Shown here in pieces: positions 18,857 through 62,566 of a stretch of 64,000 nt of DNA. Positions within the stretch are counted from its first letter, which is position 1; each line of letters begins with the position of its first letter. The notes beneath the pieces are model-generated. The model saw only the letters and a program-made list of their open reading frames with translations. It was not told the DNA's origin and did not search any database. The position numbers and the translations under genes were made by a program. This DNA comes from Agelas oroides (lineage: Eukaryota > Porifera > Demospongiae > Agelasida > Agelasidae): contig OX422196.1 in NCBI GenBank assembly GCA_949130485.1, positions 8,542,630 to 8,606,629 on the forward strand, given 5' to 3'.

Positions 18857-19801
18857 ATGGACAGTATGTTCTATGAAATGAACGAACCTCAGTCTGAGAT
18901 CGGCGTCTCCATCTGGGGACCGGGACAAGCACTAGCTACTGCGTACAAGACGACGACAAGCAGCGTCAACGCCTCGGTAAGTATGCATGGGTAAAAAAAA
19001 TACATGCACTTTTTGCAATCATAGTTAAAAGTAAAACCCAGTCCTTAGTGGATCGTAGGCCTACTAGAAGTACTGACAACTTAGCAAAGTAGTGTATACG
19101 ACTTGTCAGCTAAACGAGGGGCTTTACCTTCCATTGCAGAACGCCTCTACGCCCACCACTCCGCCCTACTCACAGACCCTAGACCTCGAGAACAAGATGC
19201 TGGACGTGTCTACCATGGGCCTGGCACCCACCACGTACACCACTGTCATTGCCAGCGGCGAGAACAGGCACGCCGTCTGCCGGCCACCGCAACCACCACC
19301 CCTGCAGCGCATTCACCCCACTCCAACTTCCAAGCGTGGAAGATCAAAGACTTTCGTTGATCCGTGTGTGATTGCACCTTTGAAGAAGAGACGAATACAG
19401 GTACTGGAACCGTATGTTTAGCCACAGGTACCGTAGAGGTGCTCACTAGGTAAAGAGAAGCCTTGGGGGGGATATCCTGAGGTCGTAATTTACACTTGGG
19501 TTAAGTGGCCTTAAGTGCTTTCAACGTTCACTGAGTGTTCACTGCCTTATCTCTCTAGGTAGAAATGCTGAGTCCGGACGAAAGAGATAAAGTGTTGTCA
19601 AAACGGGAGAAAAACAAGATAGCAGCTGAGAAATGTCGTGTCAAGCGTCGTGAAAATGTGCAGAGAGTGAGAGCAGAGTATGACGAGTATCTTGAGGCAA
19701 ATGAAGCACTGGAGAGCCAGATCCAAAGGGCAAAGGAGGAGGTGCAGAGGTTGCAAGAGCTACTGGACAATCATCACTGTATCATCAAGCAGGAAGTATG
19801 A
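18857..19801 (+). CDS. bZIP transcription factor, ATF3/JDP2/Fos-like
   Basis: This is a nuclear DNA-binding dimer of the AP-1/ATF group. Three exons (18857-18976, 19140-19400, 19559-19801) join in phase 0 to give 207 residues. The C-terminal exon carries the basic region KREKNKIAAEKCRVKRRE, with the N-x7-R signature (N to R of NKIAAEKCR) that contacts DNA, followed by a heptad leucine-zipper region (YLEANEALESQIQRAKEEV, then LQELLDNHH). The basic region and zipper sit at the very C-terminus, as in compact ATF3/JDP2-type proteins. The N-terminal half is Pro/Thr-rich (residues about 45-110), with a KKRRIQ basic patch before the third exon. Ortholog assignment among ATF3, JDP2 and Fos is not resolved. 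Promoter elements and an AU-rich 3' UTR suggest an inducible, short-lived mRNA. Confidence 0.92.
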
Positions 19802-21221
19802 CTACCGCCGACCAAGCTACCCATAGAGAACTGTCGCACTATACCTTCCATCACCACCAACCCCGCAGTAACCTTTCACTTAGTCTTTCAGTCTTGTCTT
19901 AGCGTTTTTTCATATTTATTTATTTATTGTTGCCAATGATGATTCTTTTTCACTGCCAGCCATTGGTGTATTTCACGTCCATCTTTTCATGATCCTTAGA
20001 AATGAACTGCTGCTTGTCCTTTTGTATGTTTTCTACATAATATTCAAAAGACATATTTTTTATCTTGTTGGGCTGGACCCAGCCAACTCAAACCGTTGCT
20101 AGCAATAATCAATGCAGTGAATTAAACACCAAGCGTGGACACAGTTAGTCACAACATAAAATGAGGATGCCCTTACATACAGGATGTCAGTGTTAGAGGG
20201 CTTCTAGGTACAACACAGCCTGTAGATGTGTCTTTCCTGTCTGTGACTTCTCTTCATGAACTGCTTCAAAGCAAGTAGGAAGCATGGGTTCAATACATCT
20301 GAGAGAGTAAACACAGTTCCAAATATGTTCCGGATGATGCATTCATATTGTGGTCACAGTGCAGTGGTGTGTGACACCATGCAGCACTGTGTGACAAGTG
20401 TTGACACAGTGCAGTGGTTTGGTCAAAGTACAGCTTCCAAAGTGCAGTAGTATAAACAGGACTCTTGCATTGGTGACCCACGATGCAACAGTGCAGAGTG
20501 CATTTGCTGTCTAACAGCAAAACGAGATTTCAGGAACAGAATTGTAAAGTACAATACCCTTCCCTTCCCAATTTCCTGTCAGCCAAATGCTCGTTTTACA
20601 GACTTGCCAGGAGATACTCTAAATCCAGTTCAGTTGCTGCTGTCATGAAAACAGCATTTGCTTGTGTACATGTGCTGCATGCATCTTTACACCACACGCT
20701 ATTTACGCTAACAGTCATGACCTATATCAGAATAAATCCCTTGGGACTTGATGGAGGGTGACTAGGCCATATTGACAAGCGACCTTAGGCAATATTAACA
20801 TCTTACACACATTCATAATTACTACACAACAGCATAAAGGTTTCAGCCCATATAAGGCAACACCCAGAACCTTAATGGTAGTCATATGTGCTATATATAG
20901 TACAGACCTGTTCCATTAAACCACAAAAGGTCCGCTTTGTCTCTAATTAATGGTATACCTACAACTATGAATATCTGACAGCACTTGAGAGCCATTGTTT
21001 GGCCTCTTCTTATCAGCCGGAAATAGCTTTTAAGAGGTCACGAACTCAAACCGCAAACTATGATTACAGTACAATTGGGGCTACCCACAAAGTGACCACA
21101 TCCGGTCAGACAATGTACAGTGAGTATACACGCACAGTGCTTTTAGGAATCTACAAATGAGTGTATAATTACAATGCAAAACAATGGAGATAAATCAGAG
21201 TTAGAGAGCTGTTGGATTAAA
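19802..21221. other. Convergent 3' UTR region of bZIP and HECTD1
   Basis: There is no convincing gene in this 1.4-kb gap. It holds the bZIP 3' UTR with an AU-rich element (19912-19929), plus-strand poly(A) candidates ATTAAA (20121-20126) and AATAAA (20731-20736), and the HECTD1 3' UTR on the other strand. Confidence 0.6.
19912..19929 (+). promoter_or_regulatory. AU-rich element (overlapping AUUUA) in the bZIP 3' UTR
   Basis: Three overlapping ATTTA pentamers (ATATTTATTTATTTATTG) lie 111 nt after the stop codon, matching class II AREs that destabilise immediate-early mRNAs. Read on the minus strand the same run gives overlapping AATAAA, so it could also act as a distal HECTD1 poly(A) signal. 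Confidence 0.55.
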
Positions 21222-40183
<18,962 letters not shown>

Positions 40184-40459
40184 CACACACACACCAAGAC
40201 AGGGTTAGGGACCCGGGCCCGGGAAAACCAGCTCTATCCTTCACATGCAGATCTACCGTCAGATCTCTCTTCTCCTCTTAGATCAGAGTCCTCCGTACCA
40301 ATCGGCGTAGATCGATCGCCAAAACGATGCGCAGTGTGAGCGAGCAAATTGGTTTATCAGTTTATCGTACAGCTGTGGCGTGGCGATCCCGTATCATCTA
40401 AAAACTCCTGAATCAGCATTAAAAGATCACGTGCCGTTGCTATGGTACCGAGTTAAACC
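40184..40459. promoter_or_regulatory. HECTD1/DRC1 bidirectional promoter region
   Basis: 276 bp separate the divergent ATGs. It contains an NRF1 half site (ATGCGCAG, about 40326), a CACGTG E-box (about 40428) and an X-box (40436-40449). Confidence 0.6.
40436..40449 (+). promoter_or_regulatory. RFX-type X-box upstream of DRC1
   Basis: GTTGCTATGGTACC differs from the palindromic X-box GTTGCCATGGCAAC at three positions and keeps its imperfect dyad. RFX factors use this motif to drive ciliary genes. It lies 11 nt before the DRC1 start codon. Confidence 0.6.
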
Positions 40460-42937
40460 ATGGATGCGGAGAAGCCGTCCTCCGAGGGCCAAAGCGAGCC
40501 CTCCGTCTTCTCGGAGGTAAAGGAGGAGCGTATATTGGCGCGAAGGAAGCGCGTGCAGGAGAGGATAGAGGCTGCGAGGCGGGAAGCCCTGGGAGAGGAG
40601 CCCCACAAGGTGAGGACGAACCATCACGCTCGATCATGAAATGAATTGTCGGAGAGCGGACTAAATATGGGACATGCACTGATGCATTAAGTGCGGCAAT
40701 GTCTGTACTGTGTGCAGGAGGAGGTGGTGGAGGTGGACCCAGAGCGGGAGAGGAGGGGGCGGCAGCAGGAGGAGAAAAGTGGTCTCCGATTGGAGAAGCT
40801 GGTTACGGATGGTTCCCAGCTAGTGAGTAATGTGGCCGTGGCGGGGGACTCTAAGGAGGTACTTCGCAGGCAAGAGGAAGAGGAGGCCAGGAGGGCCAGG
40901 TAGGCAAAATGATAAATCAGCAGTGAATTAGTGTATCCTAGGTGGTTTGCTTTTATCATACGAGTAAATTTTGGTAGAAAGGTTGGTCTTGGAACTGGCG
41001 ATATCTTTGTGGATAATGTGGTGGTCATGAATCTTACTGGTCGTCCTCACAATGGAGTGGGTGTCGATACCTGTAGGATCAAGATAGCTACTGCTACATG
41101 TATATCTCATGTTTGATGCAGATATGAGAAGCTGGAGGCAGAGGTGACGGCAGGTGCGGAGCGTTTTGATGAAATCATGCGAAAGTGGTCGGAGGGCAAG
41201 GGAAAGCGTGTGCCTCAGGAGCTGCAAGATTTACTGAGCCGGCAGAAGTCAGCGTGCAGTGCCATGATAGACGAGAAGGATAAGCTGATTAGTGAGTTCC
41301 AGCAAGAGCTGAAAGCAAAGGATGACCAGTATGTGAAAAATCTGAAGAAGCAGGCAGAAGATGTGGACCTTCTCCTTGAGCGGATGGAGGAACAGAACAA
41401 AACACTGCTGAAAGCACACTCCGAAGAGCTCAGGGAAATTGAGAAGGCTTTTCAAGTGGAGAGGCATGAACTGTTGGAGCAGGAGGAGGGGGAGTGGGAG
41501 AAGGCCATGCAACAGCGGGCGGAGAGGGAGAAATGGAGTCTCGAAGAGCGCGAGAAGAGGATCGAGGAGAATGAAGCTGAGCTGCAGCACATGAGGGTGC
41601 GCCACTCAGAGGAGTTCAACCGCATCAAGGTGAAGCTGGAGACGGACATCCAAATCCTTCAACAGCAAATCCAGCAGATGAAGGCTACCTTCCAGCTAAA
41701 TGCTGAGAAACTGGAGTACAACTTCCAAGTGCTGAGGAAGAGGGATGAGGAGAACACGGTGACCATCAGCCACCAGAAGCGAAAGGTCACACGTCTGCAG
41801 GATACCCTCACCACACAGAAGGGCAAGCTGGTGAAACAGGAGAAGTTGCACCATGATGACCTCCAGGCTCTCATGGAGGAGTATCGGAAGAACACAGAGC
41901 AGTATCGTGAACTGCAAAAGAAGGTGAAGCATTTCCAGCTCACTGACACAAAGCGATTCCATGACATCTGGTGTATGAATGAGGACCGTGCGAGATCCCT
42001 GGCCAGGGAAGTGCTGCATGCAGATGAGACTATTCATCGACAGCAGCTGGGGTTGGAGTGGCAACCCCCACCGCCTGTGGAAAGCCCAATGACGGCTGCC
42101 ACTACTGAAAGGGAGGCAAGCAGAGCCACACTGTATGCTTCCCAGATCCTCTCTGAAGCTGGCAGTGAACCAGGAAGTCTGGCAGAGGGCAGCATGGTAT
42201 CTGTCACAGCCTACCCACCGTCCCTTATAAGGCAGGTGTTGGAGCTGCTGTGTGAGGAGTCGGGGTTCCTGGTGGAGTCTAAGCTAGCCAGACTGCTTGC
42301 CCCCCTGGACAGAGAGGAGCAGACACTGATGAAAGTGGACTCTGTCTTCAAAGCCCTTGGAATCGAGACAGAGGAAGATGTCCACAAGCTTGTCACATTC
42401 TTCATTCGCAAGGCAGAAGAGAAGAGACCAGACACAGAGTCTACCCTGGGTGAGGAGGACAGCAGTCGGCCACAGTTGATCCACCCGAATGAGGTCCCCC
42501 AGGCACTGCGGAGGTTCATAGAGCGCAAGCATGTCTCCTCGGGAAAACCCTTTCAAGCACCCAGTGCACTGCAGGGCACAGTTGGTCGCCAGGAGCTTCT
42601 AGATGGGGTGTTTTGGAAGGAGATAGCTGAGGTGCTGCCAGAGACCCATGAGCGAGTATGGTCTGCACTCACCGAGGTGAGAGGAGTACATTATCTGTTC
42701 CTCACTCCATGCAGTAGTGAACTGAACAACACACACACACACACACACACACAGGGTCTGGACCAGTACTACAGTGCGCTACAGGCACGTTCCCGGCTGA
42801 TCCAGGAGACAGACAGTCTACATCAGCAGAACATGGAGCTCAGGCTACTACTGCACCAATACATGCATGCTCGCATCAACCAGGAACTTGAAATCCCCCC
42901 CACCCTCATGCTGTCTGTTCCCTCTCAAGCCCAGTGA
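40460..42937 (+). CDS. DRC1: Dynein regulatory complex protein 1
   Basis: DRC1 is a scaffold of the nexin-dynein regulatory complex, which links outer doublets in motile cilia and flagella. Four exons (40460-40609, 40718-40899, 41122-42676, 42755-42937) join in phase and give 689 residues. The start MDAEKPSSEGQ fits the short N-terminus, and RILARRKRVQERIEAARREA matches the family. Conserved core motifs include KWSEGKGKRVPQEL, DKLISEFQQELKAKDDQYVK, LLLERMEEQNK, QLNAEKLEYNFQVLRKRDEE and FHDIWCMNEDRARSLAREVL. The middle is long coiled coil. A globular C-terminal domain (CEESGFLVESKLARLLAPL, FKALGIETEEDVHKL) follows, then a terminal coil QQNMELRLLLHQYMHARINQ. The third intron contains a CA tract. 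Presence of DRC1 implies flagellated cells such as choanocytes or sperm. Identity is secure. Confidence 0.96.
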
Positions 42938-43000
42938 CTCATCCCACATAAGCCAAGATTGTTTTTAGATTGTTTTTATCATAAATGAATTGCAAAATAC

Positions 43001-43006
43001 AATAAA
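43001..43006 (+). terminator. Poly(A) signal AATAAA of DRC1
   Basis: Canonical hexamer 64 nt after the DRC1 stop codon, in the short convergent gap with the next gene. Confidence 0.7.
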
Positions 43007-43154
43007 TTATATTGTTACAGAGAGGACGTCACGAGATCACAAGGCGATATTGGAATGTGTGTAGCAATGATATCCATTGTATGTGTAGTGTGTGAGTGGG
43101 TGGCCAACAGAAACATACACCTCATTAGCATAGAGTCTAACTGGTACAAGATTG

Positions 43155-48534
<5,380 letters not shown>

Positions 48535-48970
48535 GGCCTAGAGACAAAGACACGCATCAATTCATCCGTGGTGAGGGGTACATCACTACTGTTGAATATT
48601 ACTCTATATTTTCTGTGGGGGGACAATCCCTCCGTCATTCACACTTCCACTGGTAGTAAAATCCCCACATTACTTTCAATACTACACTAAAATCAGCTTA
48701 CTGGATCGAAAACACAAACGGTTGGCAGGCGATCTCTCCCTCTCTCTCTCGATCAGAGGAAGCGCGGGTGCGGGTCCGTCTCTAGAATGTCACATGCGGT
48801 ACAGCCTCTGTCGGACAACTTTGACCTCTAATAACACCAGAACCAGGGGCATCCTTACCACCACGTGCGCGCGTACAATCATGCGCGCGCACGTGGTAGT
48901 ACAATGCAGCACATGCATAATATGGCGATATCAATAGTCATGTTATACTGAGTATGTTCTTGTGAGGTGT
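48535..48970. promoter_or_regulatory. Region between the RRBP1-like start and the Aquarius stop
   Basis: This 436-bp gap is the only room for the RRBP1-like promoter and the Aquarius 3' UTR. It contains a (TC)n tract near 48737 and an inverted repeat at 48860-48897. I see no gene and no clear minus-strand AATAAA. Confidence 0.5.
48860..48897. repeat. 14-bp inverted repeat containing CACGTG E-boxes
   Basis: ACCACGTGCGCGCG (48860-48873) is perfectly inverted at 48884-48897 around a 10-nt loop. Each arm holds a CACGTG and a CG-alternating segment. It lies about 330 bp upstream of the RRBP1-like ATG. Confidence 0.7.
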
Positions 48971-59297
<10,327 letters not shown>

Positions 59298-59464
59298 CAC
59301 GACTTCACTTCGTCCCTCCCATAGAATTGTGCAAAATTGCCTGTTTGCAAACCTGGCCAAAAGCCTCGATGAGGAGGTCTGCGGGACATGAACCAATTGC
59401 TACAGCGATCGGTGAGAACAAGAAAGTTTCCCTCGTGGAACAGAGGGGAACCCCCTAAAATTGG
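59298..59464. promoter_or_regulatory. AQR/TMEM234 bidirectional promoter
   Basis: Only 167 bp separate the divergent ATGs. No TATA box is seen. Confidence 0.55.
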
Positions 59465-59881
59465 ATGCGCAGTCTAAGAATGGACGATGGTGGTGTATTG
59501 CGTCACGCGCTGTGGTTCGCCGTGGTAGCGGTGGTATGGGGGAGCACCAATCCCCTGCTGAAGCGTGGTAGTGTCGGTGTGGAGAGAATCAAGCACCAGA
59601 ACAGAGCCGTACGGCTGCTGGCGGAGCTAAGGTTCCTCGCGTTGAACTGGCGCTATGTGCTTCCGTTTCTCGTCAACCAGTCTGGCTCTCTGCTGTACTA
59701 CCTCACTATTGCCACTGCGGACATTTCTCTGGCGGTGCCCATTACGAATGCCCTCACCTTCCTAGTGACCATGCTGGTCGGGAGATGGATGGGGGAGGAG
59801 ATCGGCTCCTACCAGACGCACGCAGGCATCGTGCTGGTGGTGTGTGGTGTTGCACTCTGCGTCGCAGCTAAACTCGTATAG
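59465..59881 (+). CDS. TMEM234: Transmembrane protein 234 homologue
   Basis: This is a small multi-pass membrane protein of the EamA/drug-metabolite-transporter-like fold. Its molecular role is not well defined. It is a single exon of 138 residues; an internal Met at 59480 (MDDGG) is an alternative start. Matches to the family include VWGSTNPLLKRGS, YVLPFLVNQSGSLLYYLTIA and ADISLAVPITNALTFLVTML, then GEEIG and a final hydrophobic helix GIVLVVCGVALCVAAKLV. Four hydrophobic segments are visible, as expected. Vertebrate proteins have a longer C-terminal tail, absent here. The intronless state is unusual among its neighbours and could reflect retroposition or simple intron loss. Confidence 0.88.
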   Translation: MRSLRMDDGGVLRHALWFAVVAVVWGSTNPLLKRGSVGVERIKHQNRAVRLLAELRFLALNWRYVLPFLVNQSGSLLYYLTIATADISLAVPITNALTFLVTMLVGRWMGEEIGSYQTHAGIVLVVCGVALCVAAKLV

Positions 59882-60264
59882 ACAATGGGAACGGTATGTG
59901 TAACCAGAAGCTGTTCTCGGCGCCAGTGTTGCAAGCAGAACGAACCATATGCTTCAGAAATCCCTGATCCTCCTTTGTGCAAGAGTGTGTAGGCCCTACA
60001 CCATATTAGTCTACCTGTACTTACTTATGTACTGTTTAATATACAACTTATGGCAAATCGGTTCTACCCCAAAGTAGCGCTAAACCATTAAGCTATGGAG
60101 CGATGGAGTGATAGCCTCGTTCACATAGGTCTCCCCCGTTTTTACCTGGGAACGAGGCTAATTAATGGAGGGCTGCCGGCTGAGAGTAGCCTCGTTCCCA
60201 GGCCACTCCCAGATCGGGCCTGGGAACGAGGCTACCCTGAGCATGTTAAACGTGACCCCGCAAA
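59882..60264. other. TMEM234 to glycosyltransferase intergenic region
   Basis: This 383-bp gap holds the TMEM234 3' UTR, two adjacent hairpin repeats (60112-60234) and the upstream region of the glycosyltransferase. No gene is seen. Confidence 0.6.
60112..60234. repeat. Two adjacent foldbacks built on TAGCCTCGTTCCCAGG
   Basis: The right hairpin is perfect: 60187-60204 pairs with 60217-60234 (18 bp, 12-nt loop). The left one is imperfect: 60112-60129 with 60145-60160. All four arms share CCTCGTT/AACGAGG, so the block looks like a foldback or MITE cluster, 31 bp before the glycosyltransferase ATG. Confidence 0.75.
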
Positions 60265-61614
60265 ATGGCGTCGCTACTGAAGAGCGTGTTTGGGGGGACT
60301 CTGTTTTTCTTTCTGGTCTTGATCGTGGTCTTTATTCTGCAGTCAAGCAGCGACCATCTGCGCGCCACGCTGACGCTGTCAGAGAACTCGGACTATCCTA
60401 CAGTGACAGACATTTGGAAGACTGCAGACAGCAGAGTGCCTGTAAAGGCTGTATTGAAAGCAACAGACAGCAGAGTGCCTGTATTGAAAGCAACAGACAG
60501 CAGAGTGCCTGTATTGAAAGCAACAGACAGCAGAGTGCCTGTATTGAAAGCAACAGACAGCAGAGTGCCTGTATTGAAAGCAACAGACAGCAGAGTGCCT
60601 GTATTGAAGACTGCAGACAGCAGAGTGCCTGTATTGAAGACTGCAGACAGCAGAGTGCCTGTATTGAAGACTGCAGACAGCACAGTGCCTGTATTGAAGA
60701 CTGCAGACAGCACTGCAGAGGGTGGCGTAGTGCCAGAGGCAACAGTATCCCCTGTACGACCCGCCAGAAACCCTGGCTGTGACACTCACCGACTTACTGA
60801 CTTCAAACCCATACAGAATGGGTACACTTACCATCATCCAGATGTAGTGCACTATGTGTGGAGCAGTGGTAAGGCTGGCAGTGAGTTCCACTTGACACTC
60901 ACACAGTATGTCTCCGTATTGTCAGTTCACACCTTCCTTGGGCCTCGTGACATTGTTCTCCACACCAACGCGAAACCAGCTGGTAATTTCTGGAAGAAAC
61001 TGAAGGAGAAGACCAATGTCAGAGCCGTGATTGTTAATATTAGTAGGAATATTGGCAATAAACCTGCAGCGGGAGTTGAGAATGCTGTTGATTACTACAA
61101 GTTAAAACATATTTTATTGAAGCACGGAGGAATAGTGATGGACTTTGATATCGTAATCCTTAACAGTAAGAAGCTACGAGAAATGCTAGCAGCTTCCGAG
61201 TGTTATTTGGCCTGTGAGCACCGCTGTAGTATTCTTAATCTTGGGTTTGTTAGTTGCATCAAAAATTCAGGTTTTGTTGCTGAGTGGATTCATGGCTATG
61301 AGACAGACTATCGTTCACGGGACTGGCATGACTGGCTTTATAACTGTGGGGTATATCCTGCAGAGCTACTCACCCGTAAGCATCGCTGCTACAATCTCTG
61401 GTTGGACCAGGAGATAGCACAGAACCCAGACCTGTGGACCAAGAAGGACTGGCTGGAGCTGAACAGAGTGGATTGGAAGAGGAAGACCGTTGCTCACCAT
61501 TTTCTTGCCACTCTAATCAGGATTGATCGGCACGTCACAGAGGAAGAGTATTACAAAACTAGTGAATCACCTTTAGCTAAGATGATACGCTATGTACTGG
61601 CGGCAAGCTCATGA
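60265..61614 (+). CDS. Type II membrane glycosyltransferase with DxD motif (GT32-like)
   Basis: This is probably a Golgi sugar transferase; donor and acceptor are unknown. The single exon encodes 449 residues. Residues about 8-27 (VFGGTLFFFLVLIVVFILQ) form a signal anchor. A stem follows with about nine copies of the 10-residue repeat ATDSRVPVLK/TADSRVPVLK (about residues 53-150). The catalytic domain begins near HYVWSSGKAGSEFHLTLTQY and contains VDYYKLKHILLKHGGIVMDF followed by DIV; the DFD triplet is the metal- and nucleotide-sugar-binding DxD. This arrangement resembles alpha-1,4-GlcNAc/galactosyltransferases of family GT32. LNLGFVSCIKNSGFVAEWI and HHFLATLIRI follow. The family call is from the DxD context and layout only. 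It is intronless, like TMEM234. Confidence 0.78.
   Translation: MASLLKSVFGGTLFFFLVLIVVFILQSSSDHLRATLTLSENSDYPTVTDIWKTADSRVPVKAVLKATDSRVPVLKATDSRVPVLKATDSRVPVLKATDSRVPVLKATDSRVPVLKTADSRVPVLKTADSRVPVLKTADSTVPVLKTADSTAEGGVVPEATVSPVRPARNPGCDTHRLTDFKPIQNGYTYHHPDVVHYVWSSGKAGSEFHLTLTQYVSVLSVHTFLGPRDIVLHTNAKPAGNFWKKLKEKTNVRAVIVNISRNIGNKPAAGVENAVDYYKLKHILLKHGGIVMDFDIVILNSKKLREMLAASECYLACEHRCSILNLGFVSCIKNSGFVAEWIHGYETDYRSRDWHDWLYNCGVYPAELLTRKHRCYNLWLDQEIAQNPDLWTKKDWLELNRVDWKRKTVAHHFLATLIRIDRHVTEEEYYKTSESPLAKMIRYVLAASS
60428..60715 (+). repeat. Coding 30-bp minisatellite in the glycosyltransferase stem
   Basis: The unit GCAACAGACAGCAGAGTGCC plus TGTATTGAAA is repeated about nine times in frame. Five GCAACAGACAGC copies are followed by CTGCAGACAGC copies, showing two homogenised blocks. 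Confidence 0.92.
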
Positions 61615-61639
61615 ATGGTTTCATTATAGTTCCTCTAAC

Positions 61640-62420
61640 GCCTTTATTATTATAAATAACTAAATAACTATTATTATTATAAATAACTAAATAACTGAAT
61701 AACTATGCACTAGAAACAGTGTTAATAACATCTTCATACGGTGAGAAGTATCCAAAATGTGCTCTGTAGCTCCTAATTACTTCAGCACACTGAAAGTCTT
61801 GTGGGTAGTATCTCTTAAGAAGATGATCTCCATAAATGGCATTGAAACCAACAGAAGTGTAACAAAGATAGGAGGAATCCAGGGAGACAGACCGAACTAC
61901 TGATGAAGAGCAGCAAAGGGCACTATGCAGTAGCTCTCTTGATCTAGAATAAATTAAACTACATTGAAGATACTGTAAAGCCTGGCAGTGCAGTGCACAA
62001 TAGCTGTGTGGGAGTTACGTGGTAGATGCCATACCCTTCTAAGCACTTTATTGAGGGAAACTTCTATAACACTAATGCTCTTGCAAGACAGTTTCCACAG
62101 GGAGGATCCACATAAGGACAGACAAAACGCCTGGACCAGCTTGGTCGTTACAAATGAATCAACTCCAGCGAATGTTTGTAATATGCAGTTAGACCTGCGG
62201 ACAAGATCCCTAGTAGCCTGAAGAATGTCATCGTAGTCATCCAGAACACATCGTAAGATATGACCCAGATGGGCTACAGAGTTCAGAAAAGGAAGTGAGG
62301 TACTACAGAATGAGAATCTGCTGGAACATTTAACAGATGGACAACGCCCAAAGCGTTATAGTAGGCATGGTCTTGAGTGCGTATAGTCAGGGCCCATGCA
62401 GCAAACTTGGAAAATGCATC
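61640..62420 (-). mobile_element. Decayed LINE reverse-transcriptase C-terminal fragment
   Basis: On the minus strand the sequence reads SVAHLGHILRCVLDD, DDILQATRDLVRRSNCILQT, KLVQAFCLSLCGSSLWKLSC and VLRRVWHLPRNSHTAIVHC, the segment after the catalytic core in CR1/Jockey-type reverse transcriptases. The frame is broken by an in-frame stop near 62360 and a shift near 61960, after which DSSYLCYTSVGFNAIYGDH continues to a stop. The 3' end has a tandem TTATTTAGTTATTTATAATA tail (about 61640-61700), typical of CR1/L2-like elements. It is 5'-truncated and sits between two convergent genes. Confidence 0.82.
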
Positions 62421-62566
62421 TAGTCAGCATGATGGTGCACATAATGGACTATAGCACTGCACAATACACACATTCAAAAAGGGCTCTGCATGACCCCAGC
62501 TTTCAGCTCAATACCTGAAGCTCATTCGTTAACTAAGCGCCAGCATCAAAATATCTACATATCAAA

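Noticed and set aside
18653-18928. Minus-strand 91-codon frame over the bZIP promoter
   Set aside because: It has no recognisable domain and overlaps the bZIP TATA box and first exon.
60165-60891. Frames of repeated SACIESNRQQ and antisense YRHSAVCSLQ
   Set aside because: They are alternative-frame shadows of the 30-bp repeat coding for the glycosyltransferase stem.
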